Part shown: in pieces, positions 52,278-60,454 of the stretch
Layout: the number at the start of each line of letters is the position of its first letter
Numbering within the stretch: the stretch's first letter is position 1
Assembly: GCA_902774215.1 (NCBI GenBank)
Contig: CACYHU010000014.1
Location: 1-64,000 of the forward strand
Origin: an uncultured Chloroflexota bacterium
Lineage (GTDB): Bacteria > Chloroflexota > Anaerolineae > Anaerolineales > Anaerolineaceae
Length of the DNA: 64,000 nt
Direction of reading: 5' to 3'
Program-made: the position numbers and the translations under genes
Notes under the pieces: model-generated
What the model was told of the DNA's origin: nothing
Database searches by the model: none
Seen by the model: only the letters and a program-made list of their open reading frames with translations

Positions 52278-52317
52278 TCTTACACCGCATAAAAAACAGG
52301 CGAAGCCTGTACTCAGT

Positions 52318-53714
52318 ATGTCAACAGCAAATTTGATCAACTTTTTCTTCATCGCGGTGGGGATCGGAGTTTGCGGTCTGTGCTTTATGCAGATTACTTC
52401 CTCCAAACATCTGCGGAAGGAGATCCGGCGGTATTTTCAGGTCTTTTTCCTGACGCTGATCGTTTATATTTCCGCCCATCTGGCACGCCAGCTGATGGAC
52501 GGGCTGCCGGGAAACGGCGTCCGCACTGCGCTCTGCATCGTCACTTTTCTGGAAATGCTGGCAGCGGGATTTATGGCCTTTATGATGTCGATCCTGGTGC
52601 TGACCGCTTCCCGTGTAAAGGAAAATGCAAAACGGTTTCAGATCATCCTGCTTACACTGCTCGGTGTTCACACGGTACTGCTGGCCGCGAATCTCTTCGG
52701 CAATTTCATCTATTATTTCGACGAAAGCAATGTTTATCACCGCGGCCCGCAGTATATTCTTTCCAACGTCTGTCCGCTGGTGATGCTGCTCATCGATAGT
52801 TACCTGCTTATCCGTTACAGGGATAACATCACCCCGCGGGTCAGGTTCGCTTTCTGGATCTACCAGATCGCACCCATCGCCGCTATCGCGATCCAGAGCT
52901 TTACCTATGGCATCCAGTTTATCATTTTCGCGACAGTCGGGGCGGCTGTGTATATGTTCTCTGTCATCATCCGGGACCAGAACGAGCGTTATGAACAGCA
53001 GCAGAAGGAAACGGCACGTCTCGGTACGGAGCTGAGCATGGCGACGGATATTCAGGCCAGCCAGCTGCCAAGGCTGTTCCCTGCCTTTCCGAACCGTCCG
53101 GAATTTGACGTATTCGCCAGCATGGACCCCGCCAAGGAGGTCGGCGGAGATTTTTACGATTTCTTTATGATCGACAATGACCATATCGGCCTGGTGATGG
53201 CGGACGTTTCCGGCAAGGGGATCCCACGCCCGGCCAGGCGCTGGCCAATGTGAATGATCAGCTTTGTGAGAGTAACGAAGCCCAGCTGTTTGTTACGGTC
53301 TGGCTTGCGGTGCTGGAGATCTCCACCGGGAAGTGTATCGCTGCCAACGCGGGGCACGAACATCCTGCATTGCGCAGAGCCGGCGGAGAATATGAGCTTG
53401 TCGTATACCGCCACTCTCCCGCGGTTGCCACGATGGAGGGTATCCGCTTCCGCGAACATGAGTTTGAACTGCATCCCGGCGACAGCCTGTTTGTCTATAC
53501 GGACGGGGTGACGGAAGCAACCAACGCGGAAAAGGAGTTGTTCGGGAATGACCGCCTGCTTGAGGCGCTGAACCGGGATCCGGATGCGGAGCCGGAAAAG
53601 ATTTTGTCAAACGTGAGGGATGGCATCGACGCTTTTGTCAGGGATGCGGAGCAGTTCGATGATATCACGATGCTCTGCCTGAAATACCTCGGCCCCGATC
53701 CTTCGGCAGAATAA
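52318..53714 (+). pseudogene. SpoIIE/PP2C-type phosphatase with membrane sensor, broken by deletion/frameshift
   Basis: Frame 1 (52318-53253) encodes about seven transmembrane helices (~5-220), a coiled-coil linker and the first half of a SpoIIE phosphatase domain (EVGGDFYDFF, VMADVSGKGIP with metal Asp residues), then runs to an abnormal end RPARRWPM. From about 53229 another frame continues with PGQALANVNDQLCESNEAQLFVTVW to the end of the domain (DGVTEATN, FDDITML) at 53714. Intact relatives have ~25 residues (AALFM-SK region) between GKGIP and SPGQALANVN, so roughly 70-80 bp appears to be missing, changing frame. Such proteins dephosphorylate anti-anti-sigma factors. Start by ATG choice; the longer frame begins in the flanking repeat. 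Confidence 0.8.
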
Positions 53715-53883
53715 AGCAGCGGGAAACAGGTTTAGCCGGAGAATTATCAGTACAGCAAATTCACAGAGCACTTTTCTAATATAAGAGCTCACATTGCATT
53801 CCGGAGGACATGCTTCGCAAGGCGAGGAATCGGAAGTTCGTGTGTTTGCGAAAGCCGAAGCCCGCGCCTGATTTTCGGGGGCC

Positions 53884-53957
53884 TGCGGCCCCCATACCCC
53901 CGCTGTGCTATCGGGCTCTTTTTTTGACTCACCCGCAAAATGCGGTGGTTACCTTTT
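53884..53957 (-). repeat. Inverted repeat flanking the SpoIIE-type gene, right copy
   Basis: Reverse complement of 52201-52277 with a few differences (for example GAGCCCGATAG against GAGCCCTGAAA). Confidence 0.75.
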
Positions 53958-54065
53958 GAAGAAAACAGATGAATTCGCTGATTTACCATCTTCGCTCATT
54001 CAGCCAAAGGATGGTTTTCCTAACGTTTTAATTCATTTCTATGAAAGACTGGACAAGCCTAAATC

Positions 54066-54079
54066 GTATCAAATGATAC
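54066..54079. promoter_or_regulatory. Candidate antitoxin operator GTATC-AAAT-GATAC
   Basis: Inverted repeat about 20 bp before TATAAT (54099-54104), where the -35 box would be. Placed for autoregulation by the helix-turn-helix antitoxin. Confidence 0.4.
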
Positions 54080-54128
54080 ATTTATTGCAAATGTGTGATA
54101 TAATTTGTGTCCTCAAAGGAATTGTTTT

Positions 54129-54536
54129 ATGAACTTCGTAAGCGATGTTAATAATCCTAAAAGAGAAGAAATTCAAACCTTGTTGGATTATGTAAAACGG
54201 AAATTGAAAGAAAACAATTTATTCATCATGCCTTTGTGGAAGAATATAAATTTCTTTATTGAATATGGTCTTGATGAAGTAGAAGATCGATATAAAATAA
54301 TTGAGAAATTGAATGTCAATAATTTTTGTGAATGTCAAATTGGGAAAAATCCTGAGATATTAGGCGAAATATTATATGTCTTCAGAACAGTTGAACAACT
54401 GATTGATTTAAGTGGTTTTGAAGAAGACGTTGAGATATTTATAAAATTTGGTAAAGACAAAGCACAGAATGATTTTGTAATTATTTCTTTTCATGATGCA
54501 GAATATGATATGAAACTTTATAATTGGGGTGAATAA
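54129..54536 (+). CDS. MqsR-like toxin candidate
   Basis: A 135-residue protein resembling the MqsR/RelE-fold mRNA interferase group. It has a helical N-terminus, YGLDEVEDRYKIIEKLNVNNFCE, a VYR-like segment (ILYVFRTVEQLIDL) and the C-terminal strands EIFIKFGKDKAQNDFVIISFHDAEYDM, like MqsR's IKxxxxxVxVISFH ending. Similarity is weak, so the call rests also on the next gene, an MqsA-like zinc-finger/HTH protein starting 1 nt after its stop. AT-rich (roughly 30% GC), unlike most of the window, suggesting recent acquisition. An AGGA lies about 10 nt before the ATG. Confidence 0.6.
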   Translation: MNFVSDVNNPKREEIQTLLDYVKRKLKENNLFIMPLWKNINFFIEYGLDEVEDRYKIIEKLNVNNFCECQIGKNPEILGEILYVFRTVEQLIDLSGFEEDVEIFIKFGKDKAQNDFVIISFHDAEYDMKLYNWGE

Positions 54537-54537
54537 T

Positions 54538-55227
54538 ATGGAAAAAATATACTGTTTTTCATGTGGAAAAATCATTGATAGTTATGATGTTATATCAAAA
54601 GAATTAGATTTTGATTTAAAAGGAGAAATATATCATTATCAGGGAAAAGAAGCTGTCTGCCCTGTTTGTGGAGCAACAGTTTTCGTAAATGATATTCTGA
54701 AATACAATAAGGAACAAGCCTATAATGCGGTTAGAATGGCAAATGATATTATTTCGCAGAAAGATATCTTATCCATTCCTGAAAAATATAATGTGGGAAA
54801 GCGAAACATATCAAAATACCTCGGATGGGGAGAAATTACATTTTCACGATATTGCTCAGGGTATATTCCTACAAAGCATAACTCTGATATTTTGAAGGAA
54901 GTTTTAGACAATCCTGAGTATTTGAAAGAAAAAATCAAAAAGTATTTGCAAGAAAATCCGGATGATGAAAATGCACGAAAGGATTTGCAGAAAATCAATT
55001 TCTCAGGTTTATTCAACGCCATAGTGAATATGAATTGGGATGATGAAACAGATAAATGGATTGCAACAAGCACCGACATTCCCGGATTAGAATTAGAAGC
55101 CGATTCTTTTGATATGCTGACTGATCAAGTAGAAAAAACAGTTCCGGAGCTTTTAAAGCGGAATAAATTGCCGAACACAGCAATGATTCAATATCATACT
55201 AACAAGAAGCAAATGATATATGCGTAA
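54538..55227 (+). CDS. Antitoxin candidate: MqsA-like zinc finger and HTH with HicB/DUF1902-like C-terminus
   Basis: A 229-residue protein. The N-terminal zinc finger has CFSCG and CPVCG (Cys pairs at ~5/8 and ~41/44), as in YgiT/MqsA. A helix-turn-helix (~82-115) includes YNVGKRNISKYLGWGEITFSRY. The C-terminal ~60 residues (WIATSTDIPGLELEADSFDMLTDQVEKTVPELL) look like a HicB/DUF1902 partial RNase H fold, normally found in antitoxins of unrelated HicA toxins. The ATG at 54538 follows GGGTGA. Presumed to bind the toxin encoded just upstream and repress the operon. Confidence 0.7.
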   Translation: MEKIYCFSCGKIIDSYDVISKELDFDLKGEIYHYQGKEAVCPVCGATVFVNDILKYNKEQAYNAVRMANDIISQKDILSIPEKYNVGKRNISKYLGWGEITFSRYCSGYIPTKHNSDILKEVLDNPEYLKEKIKKYLQENPDDENARKDLQKINFSGLFNAIVNMNWDDETDKWIATSTDIPGLELEADSFDMLTDQVEKTVPELLKRNKLPNTAMIQYHTNKKQMIYA

Positions 55228-55398
55228 AACGGGGCTGTCGCACATCTTTTATGTACAACAGTCTTTTTCAGAAATATCATCAAAAGCAAATACTCCGCAA
55301 TGGCGGGCGGTATCGGCAGGAGAACTTCCCGCAACATATTGATATTGCCGGGGCCAGCCGGGCTGACCTTCAGTCACCCGCCAGCTTTGGCCAGGGGT

Positions 55399-55441
55399 GT
55401 CGGGGGACACGCGTGAGCTTGCTCAGCGCGTGTCCCCCGAC
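55399..55441. repeat. Long near-perfect hairpin
   Basis: GTCGGGGGACACGCG-TGAGC pairs with GCTCA-G-CGCGTGTCCCCCGAC: a 20-bp stem with a one-base bulge and two-base loop. No T run follows. Confidence 0.75.
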
Positions 55442-55476
55442 TGAATTAACCGGGACGCGGGGATCACTTTCGCAGG

Positions 55477-55545
55477 CAGCTGACGCTTATTCCGCGTCCC
55501 TGCGAAGCACTCCCTCCCGATGCCTTTTCAAAATTATAATTTGCG
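55477..55545 (-). repeat. Dispersed repeat family B, copy 2
   Basis: Reverse complement is nearly identical to 12561-12628 for about 68 bp. Confidence 0.8.
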
Positions 55546-55650
55546 ACAGCTCCTTTCTGAAAATATTCTGAAAACAGGCAGTTGTAAACTTTCCGGACGG
55601 AGTAACATCTATTGGATTATAGCCATACCAAATAATCAAGTATTTGTCAC

Positions 55651-55679
55651 CCGCCAATATTGGCGGTTTTCTTTTTTTC
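55651..55679 (+). terminator. Palindrome CCGCCAATATTGGCGG, copy 2, with T run
   Basis: Perfect 16-bp palindrome followed by TTTTCTTTTTTT. It works as a terminator on the plus strand for the toxin-antitoxin side and is a repeat of 13172-13191. Confidence 0.65.
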
Positions 55680-56158
55680 TGTATTAGCGGTGTATCTTAT
55701 GTTTATGCTGGATGCGGCCGGACGCTGGCGCGCCGCCGCGGTATCCCTGATGCACCGGGCATGTTTCTTCAAACAGGTACTGAATGTGAAGAAAAAATGT
55801 ATCTATTCAGAACTTGCCGGGGACGGTTCCAGACGTAGGAGGGAACTGTCCTCTCGCTTTCGCAGGAAAAGTGCTTTTTGGTATCAGGTTCTGAAAAGTT
55901 ACGAAAAAATATATTTTTGATCTTGAAAATTTGTAATTGTCTGAGTGAAATTCGGAGAAAAAAATGTAAAAAATTTACAATAATCAGAGCATTATCTCTG
56001 GAATTTCGTATTTCTTTTGTAATAATAGCCGTGATTATTTTGCAAAAACAGTTCTCAAATCTCCATTTTATTAAGTGGTTTATTCAGATAGAATTATAAA
56101 AAAACCGGAAAAAAGGAAATCCGGTTTGCATTATTTCAATTTATTCAGGAGGTTTTAC

Positions 56159-58177
56159 ATGAATAAACGAGTTATGTCATTGCTGCTGATGATCTGTGTG
56201 ATTTTCAGTGTTTTTGCGGGATCCGTCTATGCGGATATCGAAAAAGAATCACCGATTCTTGCTGAACAGGTTGCCGCGGGAACACTGCCCGCTCTTGAAG
56301 ACCGTATTCCGACGGAGGCTGACGTCTTTGTCGAAACTGAATACAGCCCTGAAGAGACTCCTTCTTACGGCGGAACTATCCGTACCAATAACGGCGGAAT
56401 GTGGTATTTCGGCCCGAATGCGGAAGAACCGCTGTTCCGTCTTCTGGATAACGGCACCGTTGAGCCCAATGTTGCAAAGGGATACGATCTCAGTGATGAC
56501 GGTCTCGTTTATACCATCCACCTCCGCGAAGGTATGAAATGGTCTGACGGTACTCCTTTCACTGCCACAGACTGTGTTTATTACTATAACTACGTCCTCG
56601 TTACCGATGTGGATAATGAAACCGGTAAGGTCACAAAATCCAATGCCGGCCGTTATTATAACTGGTATCAGACTGCTGACGAAAACGGTGTGATGCGTCC
56701 GGCTCAGGTCCGCTATGTGGATGACCAGACCTTTACCATTACCCTCTACAGCCCGAAACCGACACTCCTGCAGGCTATTGCCATCGATAACAAATGGATG
56801 TTCTGCCCGAAGGAATGGTACAAGGATATCATGGTCAATGATGCCTCTGCTCCGCACTGGTCCGGTGAATCAGATCTGAAGCTCATCGGCGGCGAAGGTC
56901 TCCCGACCATCACTGAGGAACAGGCTCTGGCGAATGCCCTGGCTAAGAGCGAACTCTACAACTTCGAAAATGCTGCGAAACTCGGCGACCAGCTCGGTTA
57001 TCGCTACTGGCAGTATGCCGGCCGTCCGACACTCCGCCCGTGGAACATCGTTTCCCCGCTGACCGACCAGACCCTTGTTTTCGTACGCAACCCGTATTAC
57101 TGGAAAGTCGACAAAGACGGACGCCAGCTGCCTTACATCGATACCTTTGAATACGTGACCATGGATGCCAGCCTCTATGCTCAGGAAAAAATCGCCGGAA
57201 ATCTGGATCTTGTCCGCTTCGACTCCTCTGAATTCCCGATTTACAAATCCAGCGAAGCCATCGGCAATTACAGAGTTACGACCGATATTGTTCCGTACTG
57301 GTCCAATGTCAGCCTTGAATTCAATCAGAGCTACAAAGATCCTCAGTACCGTGAACTGTTCGCCAACCTTGACTTCCGCCATGCCATCTCCATCGCTGCG
57401 GACCGCGATGAGATCAATGAGATCATCTACAACGGCATGATGACTCCGGCACAGTTTGCTGCTTCTGAAGGTATGGGCGACTATATCGAAGGTGCTCCGG
57501 AAAAATGGATTGAATTCAATGTTGAAGAAGCCAACGCCTTACTCGATGGCATTGACGGTATCTCTAAAGAACTCAACTCCGACGGTTACCGCACATTTGT
57601 CGGCGGCGAACATGACGGACAGCCGATCACCATCGAAATCGAGACCCGCGCTGACGCCCCGAATGATGCCCAGCTGGTGGCTCTGCTGGCAAAGTATTAC
57701 AAAGCCATCGGACTGCAGATCGTTGAATCCAACAATACCGATAACAACACCCGCAACGAGAAGTATTACGCCGGTGATATCTACATGGCAGCCGTCAACA
57801 GCAGCCAGGGCGGGTTCAGTGTCATGCTCCGTCCGGACTCCGTTGCTGCGAACCGCAACAACTGCGCTTTTGTCGGTAAGTACGGTCTTGAACATGCAGA
57901 TGCCCTGACACCGGAACCGGGTTCCGCGATGGAAGAGCTTGTCAATGCAACCAAAACGCTGCTTTCCGCCAGCACACTTGAGGATATGCAGGCAGCCGCG
58001 AAGCGCATTGCCCAGTCTCACTTCGACAACACATGGGTCATCGGTTTCCTGTCATCCAACAAGACCTTCGATGCCGTTGCCAACCGTGTGCACAACTATC
58101 GCGATGGCTTCGTCAGCTGCGACGAACTTCGCTTCCTCGGCAACACGAGACCCTATTCCTGGTTCATTCAGGATTAA
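56159..58177 (+). CDS. ABC transporter substrate-binding protein, family 5 (long form)
   Basis: A 672-residue family 5 binding protein, longer than the usual ~500-550. Signal peptide of ~24 residues (SVYA-D), no lipobox. Family motifs: PNVAKGYDLSDDGLVYTIHLREGMKWSDGTPFTATD, DFRHAISIAADRDEINEII, and the C-terminal WFIQD. AGGAGG precedes the ATG at 56159; the frame extends 28 codons upstream into the leader. First gene of a five-gene importer operon followed by an AraC regulator and a GH38 mannosidase, so the cargo is probably a mannose-containing oligosaccharide rather than a peptide. Confidence 0.92.
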   Translation: MNKRVMSLLLMICVIFSVFAGSVYADIEKESPILAEQVAAGTLPALEDRIPTEADVFVETEYSPEETPSYGGTIRTNNGGMWYFGPNAEEPLFRLLDNGTVEPNVAKGYDLSDDGLVYTIHLREGMKWSDGTPFTATDCVYYYNYVLVTDVDNETGKVTKSNAGRYYNWYQTADENGVMRPAQVRYVDDQTFTITLYSPKPTLLQAIAIDNKWMFCPKEWYKDIMVNDASAPHWSGESDLKLIGGEGLPTITEEQALANALAKSELYNFENAAKLGDQLGYRYWQYAGRPTLRPWNIVSPLTDQTLVFVRNPYYWKVDKDGRQLPYIDTFEYVTMDASLYAQEKIAGNLDLVRFDSSEFPIYKSSEAIGNYRVTTDIVPYWSNVSLEFNQSYKDPQYRELFANLDFRHAISIAADRDEINEIIYNGMMTPAQFAASEGMGDYIEGAPEKWIEFNVEEANALLDGIDGISKELNSDGYRTFVGGEHDGQPITIEIETRADAPNDAQLVALLAKYYKAIGLQIVESNNTDNNTRNEKYYAGDIYMAAVNSSQGGFSVMLRPDSVAANRNNCAFVGKYGLEHADALTPEPGSAMEELVNATKTLLSASTLEDMQAAAKRIAQSHFDNTWVIGFLSSNKTFDAVANRVHNYRDGFVSCDELRFLGNTRPYSWFIQD

Positions 58178-58191
58178 TTAACTGCTGATTT

Positions 58192-58228
58192 CCGGCCGGC
58201 AGTCCTTAAGGGCTGCCGGTCGGTTTTT
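58192..58228 (+). terminator. Attenuator hairpin after the second Dpp-type binding-protein gene
   Basis: CCGGCCGGCAG and CTGCCGGTCGG arms, then TTTTT, between binding protein and permease genes. Confidence 0.8.
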
Positions 58229-58287
58229 GAAAGACCCCGCATCGGGCCTGATAAAAGGACCCGGTAATCACATCCCGAGGGCAAATC

Positions 58288-59286
58288 ATGACAAAATACA
58301 TCATCAAAAAACTGCTGATCATGGCGCTCACCGTCTTTCTGATCTCTCTCGCCGTGTTCTTCATCATCACGCTCCCGCCCGGCGACTTTATGACGAATTA
58401 CGTCGGACGGATGCTTGCGGCAGGAGAACGGGTCAATCAGGAAGAGATCGATGCACTGCGCCGGACATATGCGCTTGATCAGCCGTTCATCATACAGTTC
58501 TGGCGTTGGTTCAGCAAGATCATTTTTCACGGCGATTTCGGCTATTCATTTTCGCTTTCAATGCCGGTGACGGCCGTGATCAAAGCTTACATCGGTCCGA
58601 CAATGGCGCTTTCCATTACAACGATGCTCTTCACATATATCATCTCGATCCCGGTAGGCATTTACAGTGCCGTCCACCAATACTCATTCGGTGATTATTT
58701 CTTCACCACGATCTGCTTTCTGGGACAGGCTGTGCCTAACTTTCTGATGGCAATTCTGCTGATGTTCATCGCCTTCCGGCTGACCGGGGATACAATGCTC
58801 GGTCTGTATTCGCCGAAATATCAGAACGCTCCTTGGTCCTGGGAAAAGTTCCTCGACCTGCTCAAACACTGCATTATTCCCGTTCTTGTCATCGGGTTAA
58901 ACAATACCTGCGGCCTTATCCGTACGATGCGCAGCCAGATGCTGGACGAGCTCAATAAAAACTATGTGATGACCGGTAAAGCGAAGGGAATGAAAGCTGC
59001 TGCCATCCGGTATAAATACTGTGTCCGCGCGGCGGTCAATCCCATTGCTTCCTCGATCGGATGGTCGCTGGTCAATATTTTTACAGGCACAACGATCACA
59101 GCAATCGTCCTGAACCTGCCTTCAATGGGCACGGTGATGTACAACGCACTGATCAATCAGGATATGTACCTTGCGGGAAGCTGGCTGTTCCTGATGGCGA
59201 TCGCCACTGTCATCGGCACTTTCATTTCGGATGTGCTTCTCGCGTGGCTGGATCCCCGTGCCCGCAAAGAATATCTCAAGGGATAA
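58288..59286 (+). CDS. ABC transporter permease, DppB/OppB type (second system)
   Basis: A 332-residue permease with six predicted helices, N-terminal YIIKKLLIMALTVFLISLAVFFII and EAA-type loop DELNKNYVMTGKAKGMKAAAIRYKYCVRAAVNPI (~220-253). It follows the attenuator hairpin. The DppC-type gene begins 11 bp after its stop with a poly-G Shine-Dalgarno. It should form the channel with that protein. Confidence 0.92.
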   Translation: MTKYIIKKLLIMALTVFLISLAVFFIITLPPGDFMTNYVGRMLAAGERVNQEEIDALRRTYALDQPFIIQFWRWFSKIIFHGDFGYSFSLSMPVTAVIKAYIGPTMALSITTMLFTYIISIPVGIYSAVHQYSFGDYFFTTICFLGQAVPNFLMAILLMFIAFRLTGDTMLGLYSPKYQNAPWSWEKFLDLLKHCIIPVLVIGLNNTCGLIRTMRSQMLDELNKNYVMTGKAKGMKAAAIRYKYCVRAAVNPIASSIGWSLVNIFTGTTITAIVLNLPSMGTVMYNALINQDMYLAGSWLFLMAIATVIGTFISDVLLAWLDPRARKEYLKG

Positions 59287-59294
59287 GGGGGGGG
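59287..59294 (+). promoter_or_regulatory. Homopolymer G8 in a ribosome binding site
   Basis: GATAA is followed by eight G, then AGT and the ATG at 59298. It is the only Shine-Dalgarno-like sequence for the DppC-type gene, so slippage in the run would alter spacing and strength. Confidence 0.6.
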
Positions 59295-59297
59295 AGT

Positions 59298-60443
59298 ATG
59301 TCGGAAGAAGTTAAAAAATCCAGCAAAACCGCTGCTCACTCCGATGAGAAAAAGAGTGAAAAATACTACTATGCCTCCCAATGGGCGCTTATGGGACGAA
59401 AGTTCCGCCGCCATAAGCTTGCGATGGGAAGCACCTTTGTCCTTCTTATTTTTTATCTGACAGCCATATTCGGGAATTTCATCGCGCCGCAGGGAACAGA
59501 ACAGTATGACGGAAAATTTGTAAACTGCGCGCCGACTCCGGTACATTATTTCCATGAGGGAAAATTTGTCGGTCCATTCGTTTACGCGATGAAAACAGAG
59601 CGTGATCCGGTCACATTCATGGCGCATCATGTGGAAGATAAGGAAAAGGTCTGCCGCATCAAATTCTTTACGGAAGGCGATCCGGGCGGTGAATATAAAT
59701 GGTTCGGTCTTTTCCCTTCAAATATCCATCTGTTTGAAGCTGAAGAAGGCGGCAAGATATTCCTGTTCGGGACGGATAATATGGGACGGGATCTTTTCTC
59801 CCGTGTCATTCTCGGAGCACAGATCTCACTCTTCATCCCGGTGGTCGGGATGCTGCTGACACTGGTTCTGGGATTGTTTATCGGCTCTCTTGCCGGGTAT
59901 TTCGGCGGCTGGGTCGATACTGTGATCCAGCGTGCGATCGAAGTTGTCCGTTCTTTCCCTCAGGTGCCGCTGTGGATGGCTCTTTCAGCCGCTATTCCCA
60001 AAACGATGAAGCCTGCTCAGGTATTCATGCTGATGACGATCATCCTTTCGCTGGTGTCCTGGCCCGGACTGGCCCGTGTGGTACGGTCGAAATTCATTTC
60101 AGTCAAGAAAGAAGATTTCATCATGGCCGCACGTATTTCCGGTGCACCGGCATCCAAACTGATCACCAGACATATGATCCCGAGTTTTCTCAGCTATATC
60201 ATTGTGGATATGACCATGTCGATCCCGAGCCTGATCATCGGGGAAACGACGCTGAGTTTTCTGGGCCTTGGGCTGCGTTCACCTGCTACCAGCTGGGGTG
60301 TCCTGCTTCAGGAGACAAACAAGCTCGAAACGATCATGTTTTATAACTGGAAACTGATCCCGATGATATTTGTCTTTCTCAGCGTATTGGCCTTTAACTT
60401 TACCGGCGACGGTCTCCGCGACGCGGCTGACCCTTATAAATAG
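59298..60443 (+). CDS. ABC transporter permease, DppC/OppC type (second system)
   Basis: A 381-residue permease, longer than usual (~300) because of a ~100-residue extracytoplasmic insertion (~60-150) after the first helix, ahead of the canonical LFGTDNMGRDLFSRVILGAQISL. EAA loop VKKEDFIMAARISGAPASKLITRHMIPSF; C-terminal GDGLRDAADPYK. The start at 59298 is set by the G-rich site; a longer open frame overlaps the permease upstream and is discounted. The N-terminal ~35 residues are charged and Lys-rich. Confidence 0.9.
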   Translation: MSEEVKKSSKTAAHSDEKKSEKYYYASQWALMGRKFRRHKLAMGSTFVLLIFYLTAIFGNFIAPQGTEQYDGKFVNCAPTPVHYFHEGKFVGPFVYAMKTERDPVTFMAHHVEDKEKVCRIKFFTEGDPGGEYKWFGLFPSNIHLFEAEEGGKIFLFGTDNMGRDLFSRVILGAQISLFIPVVGMLLTLVLGLFIGSLAGYFGGWVDTVIQRAIEVVRSFPQVPLWMALSAAIPKTMKPAQVFMLMTIILSLVSWPGLARVVRSKFISVKKEDFIMAARISGAPASKLITRHMIPSFLSYIIVDMTMSIPSLIIGETTLSFLGLGLRSPATSWGVLLQETNKLETIMFYNWKLIPMIFVFLSVLAFNFTGDGLRDAADPYK

Positions 60444-60454
60444 AGAGGTGCGGT

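Larger units (their letters stand above)
53715..54128. other. Repeat-rich intergenic region
   Basis: Carries a family B-like fragment near 53812, the right copy of the inverted repeat (53884-53957), a MITE-like end (CGCTGATTTACC at 53977) and the promoter region of the toxin-antitoxin pair. It includes TATAAT at 54099 and the inverted repeat GTATC-AAAT-GATAC at 54066-54079. The 75-codon frame through it is composite repeat sequence. Confidence 0.5.
55228..56158. other. Non-coding region with hairpin and repeats
   Basis: Contains a very stable hairpin (55399-55441), family B copy 2 (55477-55545), the CCGCC palindrome copy 2 with T run (55651-55679), then about 480 bp of mixed and AT-rich DNA leading to the importer operon. 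I see no credible gene; the 106-codon frame from 55251 overlaps the repeats. Confidence 0.5.

Noticed and set aside
55251..55571. 106-codon frame after the antitoxin gene
   Set aside because: Built from a stable hairpin and repeat family B; no start signal.
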